Origin: Myxococcaceae bacterium
GTDB lineage: Bacteria; Myxococcota; Myxococcia; Myxococcales; Myxococcaceae
Reading direction: 5' to 3'
Assembly (NCBI GenBank): GCA_017881265.1
Contig: JADGRA010000043.1
Coordinates: 1-52,457 of the forward strand
Length of the DNA stretch: 52,457 bases
Below are positions 8,949-17,390 of the stretch, in pieces; the stretch's first letter is position 1; each line of letters opens with the position of its first letter. The notes beneath the pieces were generated by a model. That model did not search any database, was not told the origin of the DNA, and was given only the letters and a program-made list of their open reading frames with translations. The translations under genes were made by a program, and so were the position numbers.

Positions 8949-10412
8949 GTGCTCTTTTTTCGGGCCCGGATGGTGCGCCCGCGACTGGTGTACGGAGTTC
9001 TCGGCGTTGGCGCAGCGCTGCTGTGTGTCCAAGCGGCGCGCTCCAGTTATGACCACGACGAGATTGCCTACCTGCACGCCTCCTGGCTCGTCTCGCAAGG
9101 GCAGACGCCCTTCCGTGACTTCATGGAGCACCATCACCCGACGCTGCTTTACCTGCTTGCGCCCCTGACGGCCGCGCTGGAGGGCCAGCCCCACCTCCTC
9201 GTCTTCACCGCACGCTTCCTCGACTTGGCGTGCCTGGCTGTCCTGTTCGCTGTCTTTGTCGCCGTGGTGCGGCCCCTGGTGAAGAGCCGCTCCCCGGCCT
9301 GGACGGCATTGCTTCTCCTCGGCTGCTTCTTCTTTCTCCGCAATTCGATGGAGGTGAGGCCAGACCCCTGGATGAGCGTCCTGTGCTTCCTCGGCTTCTG
9401 GCAATGGACGGTGTACCTGCGGAGCCCTGGGCGCCTGCTTCCGGCCGCACTCGCCGGGCTGTGTCTGGGGGCTGCCATCGACTTTCTGCCCAAGGCGGTC
9501 CCGTTCGCCTTCTGCGTGGCCCTCGGCACCGCGCTGGCCTTGCGTGGCCGCGCCGCCCGGGCCCAGGCCGCGCGCGGCGCCGGGGTGGTGGTGGCCGCCG
9601 CGCTGCTTCCGGTGGGCGCCCTGGCCCTGGCCATCGTCACGCTGGGCCTGTGGGACGACTTCGTCTTCTGGACGCTCACCTTCAACCGCTTCTTCTACCT
9701 GGACAGCCAACTGCCCGGCTCGTCGGCCCTGCGGACCCTGGTGGAGTCGGTGGGGGAGAGCCCGCTGTTGTGGGCCGGTGGCCTTTGGGGCGTCGGGTGG
9801 GCCGCCCGCGCGGTTTGGCGCCGCGAGGCCGTGCCCGAAGTCACCATCGCCGCGGTGGTGACGGTGGGCGGTCTCATCGCCCTGTTTCTGTCGAGGTGGC
9901 CCTACGGCCACAACCTGTTGTTGGTGCAGCCCATGCTGGCGCTCCTGGCGGCCGTCGTTCTCGACGCGATGGAAAAGCAACGGCTGCGGAACGGTGTCCG
10001 CGCTTTCCTCCTCGTCATGGTGGCCAAGGTGTACGTGCTGTGCCTTGTGTACACGGAGAGCCCCGGAGCGGGGGTGGTGCAGGCCCGAGTCCTTGCCGAA
10101 ACGGGGCCGTCCACCCCCATCGCTGTGCCCCCGCCTTACAACCCCATCTTCAGGCCCAACGCCTTCTACTTCTGGCTCATCCCAGAAAGCTTCGTCCCGG
10201 CCTACCTGGACTGGTGCCGGCTGCATGGACAGCGCCCCAGCAGAGTCGAGGAGGACCGGCGCGCCTGGAAGCTGCGGCCGCCCCGGTTTGTCTACATGGC
10301 CCGCGAAGAGGCCAGCTGGACGCCGTTTGAATTCAACCTCCATCGCAGTGCCTACATCCCGACTGACGTGGAGGGGCTGTGGACGCTGGCGCCGCCAGCC
10401 ACGGCCCGCTGA
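8949..10412 (+). CDS. GT-C-type integral membrane glycosyltransferase (ArnT/PMT-like)
   Basis: A 487-aa polytopic membrane protein with about ten hydrophobic segments. The first periplasmic loop contains DHDEIAYLHASWLVSQGQ followed by FRDFMEHHHPTLLYLL. An acidic DE pair in that loop, followed by the P-F/H-P region, is characteristic of GT-C glycosyltransferases that use polyprenyl-phosphate sugars. The C-terminal ~110 residues form a soluble, probably periplasmic domain. The acceptor is unknown: lipid A, polysaccharide or protein. It starts 62 bp after the TolC-like gene on the same strand and is closed by a convergent hairpin at 10423-10452. Confidence 0.72.
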   Translation: MLFFRARMVRPRLVYGVLGVGAALLCVQAARSSYDHDEIAYLHASWLVSQGQTPFRDFMEHHHPTLLYLLAPLTAALEGQPHLLVFTARFLDLACLAVLFAVFVAVVRPLVKSRSPAWTALLLLGCFFFLRNSMEVRPDPWMSVLCFLGFWQWTVYLRSPGRLLPAALAGLCLGAAIDFLPKAVPFAFCVALGTALALRGRAARAQAARGAGVVVAAALLPVGALALAIVTLGLWDDFVFWTLTFNRFFYLDSQLPGSSALRTLVESVGESPLLWAGGLWGVGWAARAVWRREAVPEVTIAAVVTVGGLIALFLSRWPYGHNLLLVQPMLALLAAVVLDAMEKQRLRNGVRAFLLVMVAKVYVLCLVYTESPGAGVVQARVLAETGPSTPIAVPPPYNPIFRPNAFYFWLIPESFVPAYLDWCRLHGQRPSRVEEDRRAWKLRPPRFVYMAREEASWTPFEFNLHRSAYIPTDVEGLWTLAPPATAR

Positions 10413-10422
10413 ACGCCCCCTG

Positions 10423-10452
10423 CCTCGGCGGCGGGCGCCCCCCAAGCCGAGG
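10423..10452. terminator. Bidirectional terminator hairpin between convergent genes
   Basis: CCTCGGC and GCCGAGG form perfect 7-bp arms around a 16-nt GC-rich loop, in the 45-bp gap between the stops of two convergent genes. There is no U-tract on either side, as is common in very GC-rich genomes. Confidence 0.5.
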
Positions 10453-10457
10453 GGCCG

Positions 10458-11429
10458 TCACTGCTGCGGGTGAAGAACAATGCGGCCCGGCGCGCCAGCC
10501 GCGACGCGCCCATAAGCCGTGGCCGCCTCGGCCAGCCCGAAGCGGGCTGCAATGGGCGCGGTGCGGAAGTCGCCTGATTCGAAGCCTGCAGTCAATGCCT
10601 CCAGCACGGCAGCGGACGCGACGAGATCGCGGGCCAGGGTGTCCACGCCGAACAGCCGGCTCTCGTTGCGGTAGAAGTCGACCAGGTCGAACGTCACCTC
10701 ACGGCCCCCGGTGGAGCTGATTTCCACGAGGCGCCCGCCGTGGGCCAGCGCACCCAGCGCCGAGCGGAAGACGACGCCGCCCACCGCGTCGAAGACGACG
10801 TTCGCGCCCCGACCGCCCGTGGCTGCGCGGATGGCGGCGGCGACGTCCGGTGCGCCAATCAGGAGGGCCTCCGCCACCGCGCGGATGGGCGCCTCGGGGT
10901 GCGGTTCACGGCTGTCCAGACCGATGACGCGCGCGCCCAACCGCTTGCTAATCTGTGCCACCGCGCCCCCCACGCCCCCGCCCGCGCCGATGACCGCCAG
11001 CACTTCCCCGCGCTGAAGCGCGGCGGACTCCACCACGCCGCACCACGCGGCCAGGTAGTTGACGCCGACGGAGGCCGCCTCGTCGAAACTCAAATTCTTC
11101 GGCTTACGACGCAGGCTCGCCACCGGGACGGCCAGCTTCTGCGCGTGCGTTCCGTCCCGGCTGAAGCCGACGTCCCCGCCCGTGCCCCAGACTTCCGCGC
11201 CCACCCACTCGGCCGGGCCGCTCTCCACGACCCCGGCATAGTCACGCCCAGGCACGCGCGGCAGCGCCGTCTGCGGCATCGCCCCCTGCACATTCTTCAC
11301 GTCGCTCGGATTGATGGAGGCCGCTTCCACCCGCACCACGGCCACGTCGGGCCCAGGCACGGGGTCGGCGACGTCCACCAGCTTCAGACCGGTGACGTCT
11401 CCGAAGGCTTGAATTTGGATGGCTTTCAC
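10458..11429 (-). CDS. Zinc-free medium-chain NAD(P)H:quinone oxidoreductase-like protein
   Basis: A 323-aa MDR-superfamily protein. The GTG start at 11429 is fixed by GAGAGGAGG about nine bases upstream. It has an N-terminal GroES-like domain (VRVEAASINPSDVKN, PRVPGRDYAGVV) and then a Rossmann domain with the dinucleotide motif VIGAGGGVGGAVAQ (~145-158). The Cys/His/Asp zinc ligands of classical alcohol dehydrogenases are absent, which points to the quinone oxidoreductase or enoyl reductase branch. The exact substrate cannot be read from sequence. It lies 37 bp downstream of the DUF5996 gene on the same strand, so the two probably form an operon. Confidence 0.82.
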   Translation of the reverse strand: MKAIQIQAFGDVTGLKLVDVADPVPGPDVAVVRVEAASINPSDVKNVQGAMPQTALPRVPGRDYAGVVESGPAEWVGAEVWGTGGDVGFSRDGTHAQKLAVPVASLRRKPKNLSFDEAASVGVNYLAAWCGVVESAALQRGEVLAVIGAGGGVGGAVAQISKRLGARVIGLDSREPHPEAPIRAVAEALLIGAPDVAAAIRAATGGRGANVVFDAVGGVVFRSALGALAHGGRLVEISSTGGREVTFDLVDFYRNESRLFGVDTLARDLVASAAVLEALTAGFESGDFRTAPIAARFGLAEAATAYGRVAAGAPGRIVLHPQQ

Positions 11430-11466
11430 TTTGCGGCGCCTCCTCTCCCGGGCCCCCCCTCGGGGC

Positions 11467-12375
11467 CTAAAGGGGCGGGAGCCGCTCGAGGAGTTGCCGG
11501 TCCCACCCGGACAGCTCGGCGCCCGCCGCGTACGTGGTGTTGGCGAAGTCGAGCACGGCGGCACGGGGATTCGCCGCGGTGCGAACGTCGTCATAGTCGA
11601 GCAGAAACTCTCCCAGCGTCTCGTTCCACCGCGCCGTGCCCGGACGCACAGCGGCCTTCTCCAGCCGGGGTGGCTTGGGGTAGGTGTACGCGTAGTAGGC
11701 GGGCCGCGGGTACCTCTCATCCCCGGGCCAGAAGCCCACCGCCGCCTGCTGGGTGTCCATCGCCACGCGGTTGATGCGCAGCATTCCAGGCGACGGCGGC
11801 ACCGGAACGAGGTTGAAGCGAGTCACCGCCAAGTCGAAGGCGCCCCAGTAGAAGCTCACCGGGCCCTGCTTGCCCCAGAACGGGGCGCGAAATTCCTCCA
11901 GGACGAGCGCGTTGGCGGCAAGGATGCGGAACAGTCGGTTGGCCACGCCGGGGTCATAGACGTTGCACCCCTCGTACGCGTCCAAGCGCACCGGCTTGGG
12001 GACCTCCACCGTCATGGGGTTGAGCGTCACTTGGACATGCAACCGCGCGAGCGCGGCCATCACCTCGGCGGTGAAGTCCCGCAGCGGCCGGGCCCGCAAG
12101 GCGAAGCTTTCCTCGCGCCCGTCGGTGGTGGACAGGACGAGGCGGTGGCGCACCAGGTCGAAGGCCAGCTCGAGGCCAAACCCCGGGCCTGGCAGCAACC
12201 CGGTGGTGAGGCCGCTGGCATTCACGAGCAGCGGGATGTTCTGCCACTCCGGGGCGAGTCGCGTGAGGGCCAGCTTGACCTTGCCCAAGAGCTGCGTCTG
12301 CATGTGCAGCGCCTCGAGCGTGTCCTTGCTGGACTGGTAGTCAAACACGGGCCAGGCTTCATCCAGAGCCGCCAT
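11467..12375 (-). CDS. DUF5996 family protein
   Basis: A 302-aa soluble protein of the uncharacterised DUF5996 family. Diagnostic segments are the N-terminal WPVFDYQSSKDTLEALHMQTQLLGKVKLAL, then WQNIPLLVNASGLTTGLLP, HRLVLSTTDG, and the C-terminal GPVSFYWGAFDLAVTRFN and FLLDYDDVR. The ATG at 12375 is preceded by GAGGAAGGGG and starts just before the conserved Trp; the frame is open upstream but carries no family sequence. The function is unknown. The conserved His, Trp and Tyr residues suggest a ligand-binding or enzymatic role. It sits upstream of the quinone oxidoreductase gene in the same direction. Confidence 0.85.
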   Translation of the reverse strand: MAALDEAWPVFDYQSSKDTLEALHMQTQLLGKVKLALTRLAPEWQNIPLLVNASGLTTGLLPGPGFGLELAFDLVRHRLVLSTTDGREESFALRARPLRDFTAEVMAALARLHVQVTLNPMTVEVPKPVRLDAYEGCNVYDPGVANRLFRILAANALVLEEFRAPFWGKQGPVSFYWGAFDLAVTRFNLVPVPPSPGMLRINRVAMDTQQAAVGFWPGDERYPRPAYYAYTYPKPPRLEKAAVRPGTARWNETLGEFLLDYDDVRTAANPRAAVLDFANTTYAAGAELSGWDRQLLERLPPL

Positions 12376-12527
12376 GGTGCGGTCCCCTTCCTCTAGTAGG
12401 GCTGCCGTCCGCCGAGCCCCGTATTTTCTCCGTCGCCCCGTTCCCCGCGCAAGGAGTAGGGTTCCCCGCGCGGGCGCAAAGGGCAGGCTGGGCGCCCCCC
12501 GCGCGCGGCCCGCGGGAGCGCTGCACC

Positions 12528-14150
12528 GTGCCACCCACTGCATCCAGCGCGGCTTCGGCGCCGACGGCGGGGCCCCTCAGCCCCTTCGGGCACCGCGTCT
12601 TCGCGGTGGTGTGGAGCGCCACCGTCGTCTCCAACGTGGGTTCCTGGCTCCAGGCCGCAGCCGCCGGCTGGCTGATGACGGAGCTCACCCCCAACGCGCG
12701 GGTGGTGGCGCTGGTGCAGGTTGCCAGCTACCTCCCCCTGTTTCTCTTCGTGCTGCCCGCCGGCGCCCTGGCGGACGTGCTCGACCGACGGCGCCTCCTC
12801 CTCGCCATGGAAGTGGCGGGGACCTTGCTCACCGCAGCCTTCGCCGTGCTGGTGCGCCTCGAGCGGGTGGCGCCGGCCACGCTGCTGGCGTTCATCCTCG
12901 TGGCAGGCGTCGCCGAGGCGTTGGCCACGCCAGCCTGGCAAGCGGTGGTCCCACAACTGGTTCCCAAGGCGGAGCTCCCGCAGGCCTTGGCGTTGAATGG
13001 CGTCGGCATCAACATCAGCCGGGCCATCGGCCCGGCGCTGGCCGGCCTCATCATCCTCGACCTGGGGATGGCCGCGCCCTTCTGGCTCAACGCCGTGAGC
13101 AACCTCGCCGTGGTGGGAGCGCTTCTCTGGTGGAGACCCAGCCAGCCCTCGGCTTCCCGGCTGCCTCCGGAGGGCCTGCGGCAGGCCGTCCGCGTCGGGC
13201 TGCGCTACTCACGCCACAGCGCACAGGTGCGCGCCACCATGGCGCGCACCGCAGCCTTCTTCCTGTTTGCCAGCGCGTACTGGGCCTTGCTTCCCCTCGT
13301 CGCGCGCCTTCAACTTCACGGGGGGGCCGCGCTCTACGGCGTGCTGCTGGGGGCCATTGGCCTCGGCGCCATCGGCGGCGCATTCGCCTTGCCGTCCCTC
13401 AAGAAAGTGCTGGGGCCGGACGCGCTGGTGGCCGCCGGCACCCTGGGCACGGCCGGTGCCCTCGTGCTGTTTGGCCTGGCGCGCTCGCCCGGCGTGGCGG
13501 CCGCTGGAAGCCTGCTGGCGGGGGCGTCGTGGATTTCTGTGCTGGCGACGCTCAACCTGTCGGCGCAAGTCTCCCTGCCGGCGTGGGTGCGGGGCCGCGG
13601 GCTGGCGGTGTTCGCCATGGTGCTGTTCGGCGCGATGACACTGGGTAGCGCCCTGTGGGGCCAGGTTGCTGCGCGCTATGGGCTGTCGTCTGCCCACGTC
13701 CTGGCTGCCCTAGGGGCGGTGGCCTGCATTCCCTTGCTGTGGGGCTTCAAGCTTCAGACGGGGGCGGGCCTGGACCTCTCCCCTGCCATGCACTGGCCGG
13801 AGCCCATTCTCTTCGAAGGTGCCGAGAAGGAACGCGGACCGGTGCTGGTGACGGTGGAGTACCTGGTGAAGGCGGAGCGCCGCGTTGGCTTCCTCGCCGC
13901 GCTCGCCCGGCTGGGGGCGGAGCGACGGCGGGACGGTGCGTTTCGCTGGGGCATCTTCGAGGATGCCGCAGAGAAGGGGCGATTCGTCGAGACGTTCCTT
14001 CTTGAGTCCTGGCTGGAGCACCTACGTCAGCACCAGCGGGTCACCCAGGCCGACCGCGCCGTGCAAAAGGCCGTCAACGCCTTCGACACCCGCGGGGAAC
14101 CGAAGGTGACGCACTACATCGCGCCCGCGGCGGGCGAGGGCGCGGACTGA
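12528..14150 (+). CDS. MFS transporter of the EntS/MFS_3 type with C-terminal soluble domain
   Basis: A 540-aa protein starting at a GTG with GGAG upstream. Residues ~20-420 contain about twelve membrane segments with the MFS_3 (enterobactin-exporter-like) pattern: SNVGSWLQAAAAGWLMTEL in helix 1 and the loop motif GALADVLDRRRLLL between helices 2 and 3. A cytoplasmic C-terminal domain of ~110 residues (from about GPVLVTVEYLVKAE) resembles the dimeric alpha/beta-barrel tail seen in this subfamily. The substrate is unknown; relatives export siderophores or other small molecules. It is divergent from the DUF5996 gene across 152 bp and its stop lies only 10 bp from the hisIE stop. Confidence 0.85.
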   Translation: MPPTASSAASAPTAGPLSPFGHRVFAVVWSATVVSNVGSWLQAAAAGWLMTELTPNARVVALVQVASYLPLFLFVLPAGALADVLDRRRLLLAMEVAGTLLTAAFAVLVRLERVAPATLLAFILVAGVAEALATPAWQAVVPQLVPKAELPQALALNGVGINISRAIGPALAGLIILDLGMAAPFWLNAVSNLAVVGALLWWRPSQPSASRLPPEGLRQAVRVGLRYSRHSAQVRATMARTAAFFLFASAYWALLPLVARLQLHGGAALYGVLLGAIGLGAIGGAFALPSLKKVLGPDALVAAGTLGTAGALVLFGLARSPGVAAAGSLLAGASWISVLATLNLSAQVSLPAWVRGRGLAVFAMVLFGAMTLGSALWGQVAARYGLSSAHVLAALGAVACIPLLWGFKLQTGAGLDLSPAMHWPEPILFEGAEKERGPVLVTVEYLVKAERRVGFLAALARLGAERRRDGAFRWGIFEDAAEKGRFVETFLLESWLEHLRQHQRVTQADRAVQKAVNAFDTRGEPKVTHYIAPAAGEGAD

Positions 14151-14160
14151 CGCCGCCCCC

Positions 14161-14793
14161 TCAACCCTTCCCTGGCGTTGCGGCTCGGGCCCGCAGCACC
14201 GCTTGTACCTCCTCGAGTCCCACGCCGACGGCCCGCAGCGCGACGGTGAGGTGGTAGATGACGTCGGCGGCTTCCTCCACCGCGCGCGCCGCATCCGCGT
14301 CGGCGCACGCCGTCACCAATTCCGCCATCTCCTCTCCCAGCTTCTTGAGGCGCAGGTTTCTGTCCGCGAGCAGCCGCTGGGTGTAGCTGGCCGGCCCGGA
14401 CGCGGTGCTCGCCCGCTCGCGGACGACGGCGTCCAGGCTGGAGAAGCCCGTGCCGGCGCGCCCTGCCTCCCCGAAGCAGGACACCGCGCCGGTGTGGCAG
14501 GCGGGTCCGGCCGGCTCGACGTCGGCCAGCAGCGCATCCCGGTCGCAGTCGGCCGTCAGCCGCAGGACACGCTGGAGGTTTCCACTCGTCTCTCCCTTCT
14601 TCCACAGCCCGCGTGTCCGCGAACGGTAGTGCATCCACCCCGTCCGCACCGTCTCTGCCACCGCCTCGGCGTCCACGTGGGCCACCATCAGGACGGCGCC
14701 GGTGTGCGCGTCCCGCGTCACCACCGTCACGCGGCCCCCGCCCCGCTGGAAGTCGAGTTCCGGCGCCTGCACCTGCTGCTGTGCTTCCTCCAT
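14161..14793 (-). CDS. hisIE: Bifunctional phosphoribosyl-AMP cyclohydrolase / phosphoribosyl-ATP pyrophosphatase
   Basis: A 210-aa fusion that carries out steps 2 and 3 of histidine synthesis. The N-terminal HisI part has the metal-binding TADCDRDALL and CHTGAVSCF motifs. The C-terminal HisE part has EEMAELV and EEAADVIYHLTVALRAVG. It is the last gene of the his operon. Two starts are possible: the ATG at 14793 (chosen) or the GTG at 14802 that would overlap the hisF stop as GTGA. Neither has a strong ribosome-binding site. Its stop is 10 bp from the stop of the convergent MFS gene. Confidence 0.95.
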   Translation of the reverse strand: MEEAQQQVQAPELDFQRGGGRVTVVTRDAHTGAVLMVAHVDAEAVAETVRTGWMHYRSRTRGLWKKGETSGNLQRVLRLTADCDRDALLADVEPAGPACHTGAVSCFGEAGRAGTGFSSLDAVVRERASTASGPASYTQRLLADRNLRLKKLGEEMAELVTACADADAARAVEEAADVIYHLTVALRAVGVGLEEVQAVLRARAATPGKG

Positions 14794-14798
14794 GGCCT

Positions 14799-15554
14799 TC
14801 ACTGCCGCACCGGGATGCCCGCGCCCCGCAGCGCCTGCTTGAGGCCGGCCAGCGTGGCCGTCCCATCGTGGAGAATGCCTGCCAGCAGCGCCGCATCCGC
14901 GTTGGCGTCCTGCAGCACTGCGCGAACGTGCTCGGCGTTGCCAGCACCACCGGAGGCCACCACTGGGACGCCGACGGCCGAGGAGACGGCCCGGGTGAGG
15001 GCCATTTCGTAGCCGGTGCGCGCCCCGTCCCTGTCCATGCAGGTGAGGAGAATCTCCCCCGCACCGCGCTGGACCACCTCGCCGGCCCATGCCAGCACGT
15101 CCCGTCCGGTGCCCTCGCGGCCACCGCGCACCACCACCTCCCAGCCCGGGGCCGTCGCCCGGGCGTCGATGCTGACCACCACGCACTGGCTGCCAAAGCG
15201 CGCAGCACACGCCGAGACGAGCTCCGGGTGGGCCACCGCCGCGCTGTTGAGCGTCACCTTGTCCGCTCCGGCGCGCAGCGCCTGGGCCACGTCCTCCACC
15301 GAACGCATCCCGCCTCCCACCGTCAGGGGCACCGTCAGCTGCTCGGCCGTCCGCCGCACGCCCTCCAGCAGCGGCGCCCGTCCTTCGTGGGTGGCCGAGA
15401 TGTCCAGCAGCACCACCTCGTCCGCCCCGTCCTCGTCGTAGCGGCGGGCGAGCTCGGCCGGGTCCCCCGCGTCGCGCAAGTGGACGAAGCGCGTGCCCTT
15501 CACCACCCGACCGGCGTCCACGTCCAGACAGGCGATGAGACGCTTCGTCAGCAT
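14799..15554 (-). CDS. hisF: Imidazole glycerol phosphate synthase cyclase subunit
   Basis: A 251-aa (beta/alpha)8 barrel that converts PRFAR plus ammonia from HisH into imidazole-glycerol phosphate and AICAR. The two catalytic aspartates are visible in CLDVD (Asp ~11) and SIDAR (Asp ~130). Phosphate-binding loops VGGGMRSVEDV and ASGGAGNAEHV are intact. The start overlaps the hisB end by 7 bp. Normal length for HisF. Confidence 0.97.
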   Translation of the reverse strand: MLTKRLIACLDVDAGRVVKGTRFVHLRDAGDPAELARRYDEDGADEVVLLDISATHEGRAPLLEGVRRTAEQLTVPLTVGGGMRSVEDVAQALRAGADKVTLNSAAVAHPELVSACAARFGSQCVVVSIDARATAPGWEVVVRGGREGTGRDVLAWAGEVVQRGAGEILLTCMDRDGARTGYEMALTRAVSSAVGVPVVASGGAGNAEHVRAVLQDANADAALLAGILHDGTATLAGLKQALRGAGIPVRQ

Positions 15555-16090
15555 TCGCCCTCCTTCCAGCTCACCGTGCCCTTCAGGCTGACCACGGCGC
15601 CGTCCTCGGCCAGTGCCGCGCGGAGCGAGAGGCCCACCGCCTTGAAGGCCGCTTCCAGCAGGTGGTGGCGGTTGTGCCCGCGCAGCACGCGCACGTGCAG
15701 CGTGAAGCCGGCGTTCTCCGCGAAGCTGCGCAACCAGTGCTGGTAGAGCGCGCTGGGTAGCTTTCCCCGGTAGTAGGGCCGTCCGCCAGCGTCCAACACC
15801 GCCTGCACCAGCGCGTCGTCCATGGGGACACAGCGCTCGCCAAAGCGGCGGGCCGCCTCCGGAACCAGCCTGCGGACGGCTTGCCCCAGGGTGATGGCGA
15901 CGTCCTCCATGAGGTGGTGCGTCAAGTCTCCCTCCGCCCGCAGCACCAGCGAGAAGCCGGCGTACCGGGCCAGGGTGGTCAGCATGTGGTTGAAGAAGGT
16001 AAGGCGCGTCTCCACCAGTACCGGCCCCTCAACGCGGGCCACCTCGACGACGACGCGCGTCTCCTTGGACGTCCGCTCCAGGCGTGTCAT
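15548..16090 (-). CDS. hisB: Imidazoleglycerol-phosphate dehydratase
   Basis: A 180-aa monofunctional IGP dehydratase, without the histidinol-phosphatase domain of the enterobacterial HisB. It keeps the manganese-binding motifs DLTHHLMEDV and GHNRHHLLEAAFK. The ATG overlaps the hisA stop (ATGA), so translation is coupled. It is slightly shorter than many HisB proteins (~195 aa) because the N-terminus is compact. Its position between hisA and hisF differs from the G-D-C-B-H-A-F-I order of E. coli. Confidence 0.95.
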   Translation of the reverse strand: MTRLERTSKETRVVVEVARVEGPVLVETRLTFFNHMLTTLARYAGFSLVLRAEGDLTHHLMEDVAITLGQAVRRLVPEAARRFGERCVPMDDALVQAVLDAGGRPYYRGKLPSALYQHWLRSFAENAGFTLHVRVLRGHNRHHLLEAAFKAVGLSLRAALAEDGAVVSLKGTVSWKEGEC

Positions 16091-16800
16091 GGAAATTCCC
16101 TGGCCAGGGCCGCGCCGTCCAGCGTCCCGGTGTAGAGGGCCATGCCGACGACAGCGGCGGACACGCCGGCCTCGGCCAGCCGCCTCAGCTCCTCGACGGA
16201 GGCAATGCCGCCGGAGGCCTGAAGCGGGTGGCGCGTGAGGCCGACCAACTCCTCGAGGAGCGCGAAGTCCGTCCCCTGCATCTGGCCCTCCCGGTGGACG
16301 GCCGTCACCAGGACGGCGGCCAGGGGCAGCACGTCCAGGGAGGCAACGAGGGCGCCGACGTCCTGGTCCAGCGTCCGGCTCCACCCGTGCGTCACCACCT
16401 GCCGACCGCGGGCGTCGGCCGCCACCACCAGCCGCCGGGGGAACGCGAGGGCCATGGCTTCCAGCCAGTCCCTGTCCTCCACGGCCCGTGTGCCGAGCAC
16501 CGCGCGCTCGGCCCCCGCCTCCAGCCAGTGGCGAATGCCCGCCTCGTCCCGGAGGCCACCCCCCACCTGCACCTCGGCCCCCGGCAGCTGGCGCAGCACC
16601 TCCTCCACGATGGCGGCGTTGGTGCCCTGGCCGGTGGCGGCGTCGAGGTCCACCACGTGCAGTACCCCAAACCCCAGGGCAAGCCAGCGCCGCGCCACCT
16701 CCACCGGGTGGGGCAGTCGCACGCGCTCCTCTTGCAGTGAGCCGCCCACCAGCTGGACGCAGCTGCCCTGGTGCAAGTCCAGCGCAGGAAATACTCTCAT
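16087..16800 (-). CDS. hisA: ProFAR isomerase (phosphoribosylformimino-AICAR-P isomerase)
   Basis: A 237-aa (beta/alpha)8 barrel catalysing the Amadori rearrangement of ProFAR to PRFAR. The catalytic aspartates are in FPALDLHQG (Asp 8) and VVAADARG. Phosphate-binding loops VGGGLRDEAGI and ASGGIASVEEL are present. The start overlaps the hisH stop as ATGA and the end overlaps hisB in the same way. Confidence 0.96.
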   Translation of the reverse strand: MRVFPALDLHQGSCVQLVGGSLQEERVRLPHPVEVARRWLALGFGVLHVVDLDAATGQGTNAAIVEEVLRQLPGAEVQVGGGLRDEAGIRHWLEAGAERAVLGTRAVEDRDWLEAMALAFPRRLVVAADARGRQVVTHGWSRTLDQDVGALVASLDVLPLAAVLVTAVHREGQMQGTDFALLEELVGLTRHPLQASGGIASVEELRRLAEAGVSAAVVGMALYTGTLDGAALAREFP

Positions 16801-17390
16801 GGTCGCAACTCCTCGAGCACCGCGGCCAGAAACCGCCGGCCGGCCGGGCCGCTCTTCTCCGGGTGAAACTGGACGCCCACCGTCCGCGCCGTCCGCACCA
16901 GCGCGGGAATGCGCACACTCTCGTGCTCGCTCACCGCGCGCACGGCACCCATGTCCGTCAACACGCAGAGATAGCTATGCGCGTAATAGGCCGTGGTGAG
17001 TCCCGAGAGCGCGAGCAGTCTGTCCTCGCCTTCCACCGCATTCCAGCCCATGTGCGGCACGCGGCGAGCGCGCAGGCGCTGCACCCGGCCCGGCAGCACG
17101 GAGAGCCCCTCCCCGGGCCCCTCCTCGCTCGCGGTCAAGAGTAGCTGCAGCCCCAGGCAGATGGCCAGGCAGGGCAAGCCGTCCCGCAGCGCCTGGGCTA
17201 AGTCCGCACGCACCGGCGCCAGGCGCTCGGCGGCCGGGGCGAAGGCGCCCACACCGGGAAGGACGAGGGCCTGCGCGTCCAGACAGCGGCGTGCGTCCGT
17301 CTCCACGGCCACGGCTGCGCCACAGCTCTCGAGTGCCCGCCCGAGGGAGTGGAGGTTGCCCGCTCCGGTGTCCAGCAGGGTCAGCTTCAT
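16797..17390 (-). CDS. hisH: Imidazole glycerol phosphate synthase glutaminase subunit
   Basis: A 197-aa class I glutamine amidotransferase that feeds ammonia to HisF. The nucleophile Cys sits in CLAICLGLQLLL, and the His and Glu of the triad in VQFHPEKSG. Other family marks are DTGAGNLHSL at the start and PHMGWN. The ATG at 17390 overlaps the hisC stop as ATGA. Confidence 0.97.
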   Translation of the reverse strand: MKLTLLDTGAGNLHSLGRALESCGAAVAVETDARRCLDAQALVLPGVGAFAPAAERLAPVRADLAQALRDGLPCLAICLGLQLLLTASEEGPGEGLSVLPGRVQRLRARRVPHMGWNAVEGEDRLLALSGLTTAYYAHSYLCVLTDMGAVRAVSEHESVRIPALVRTARTVGVQFHPEKSGPAGRRFLAAVLEELRP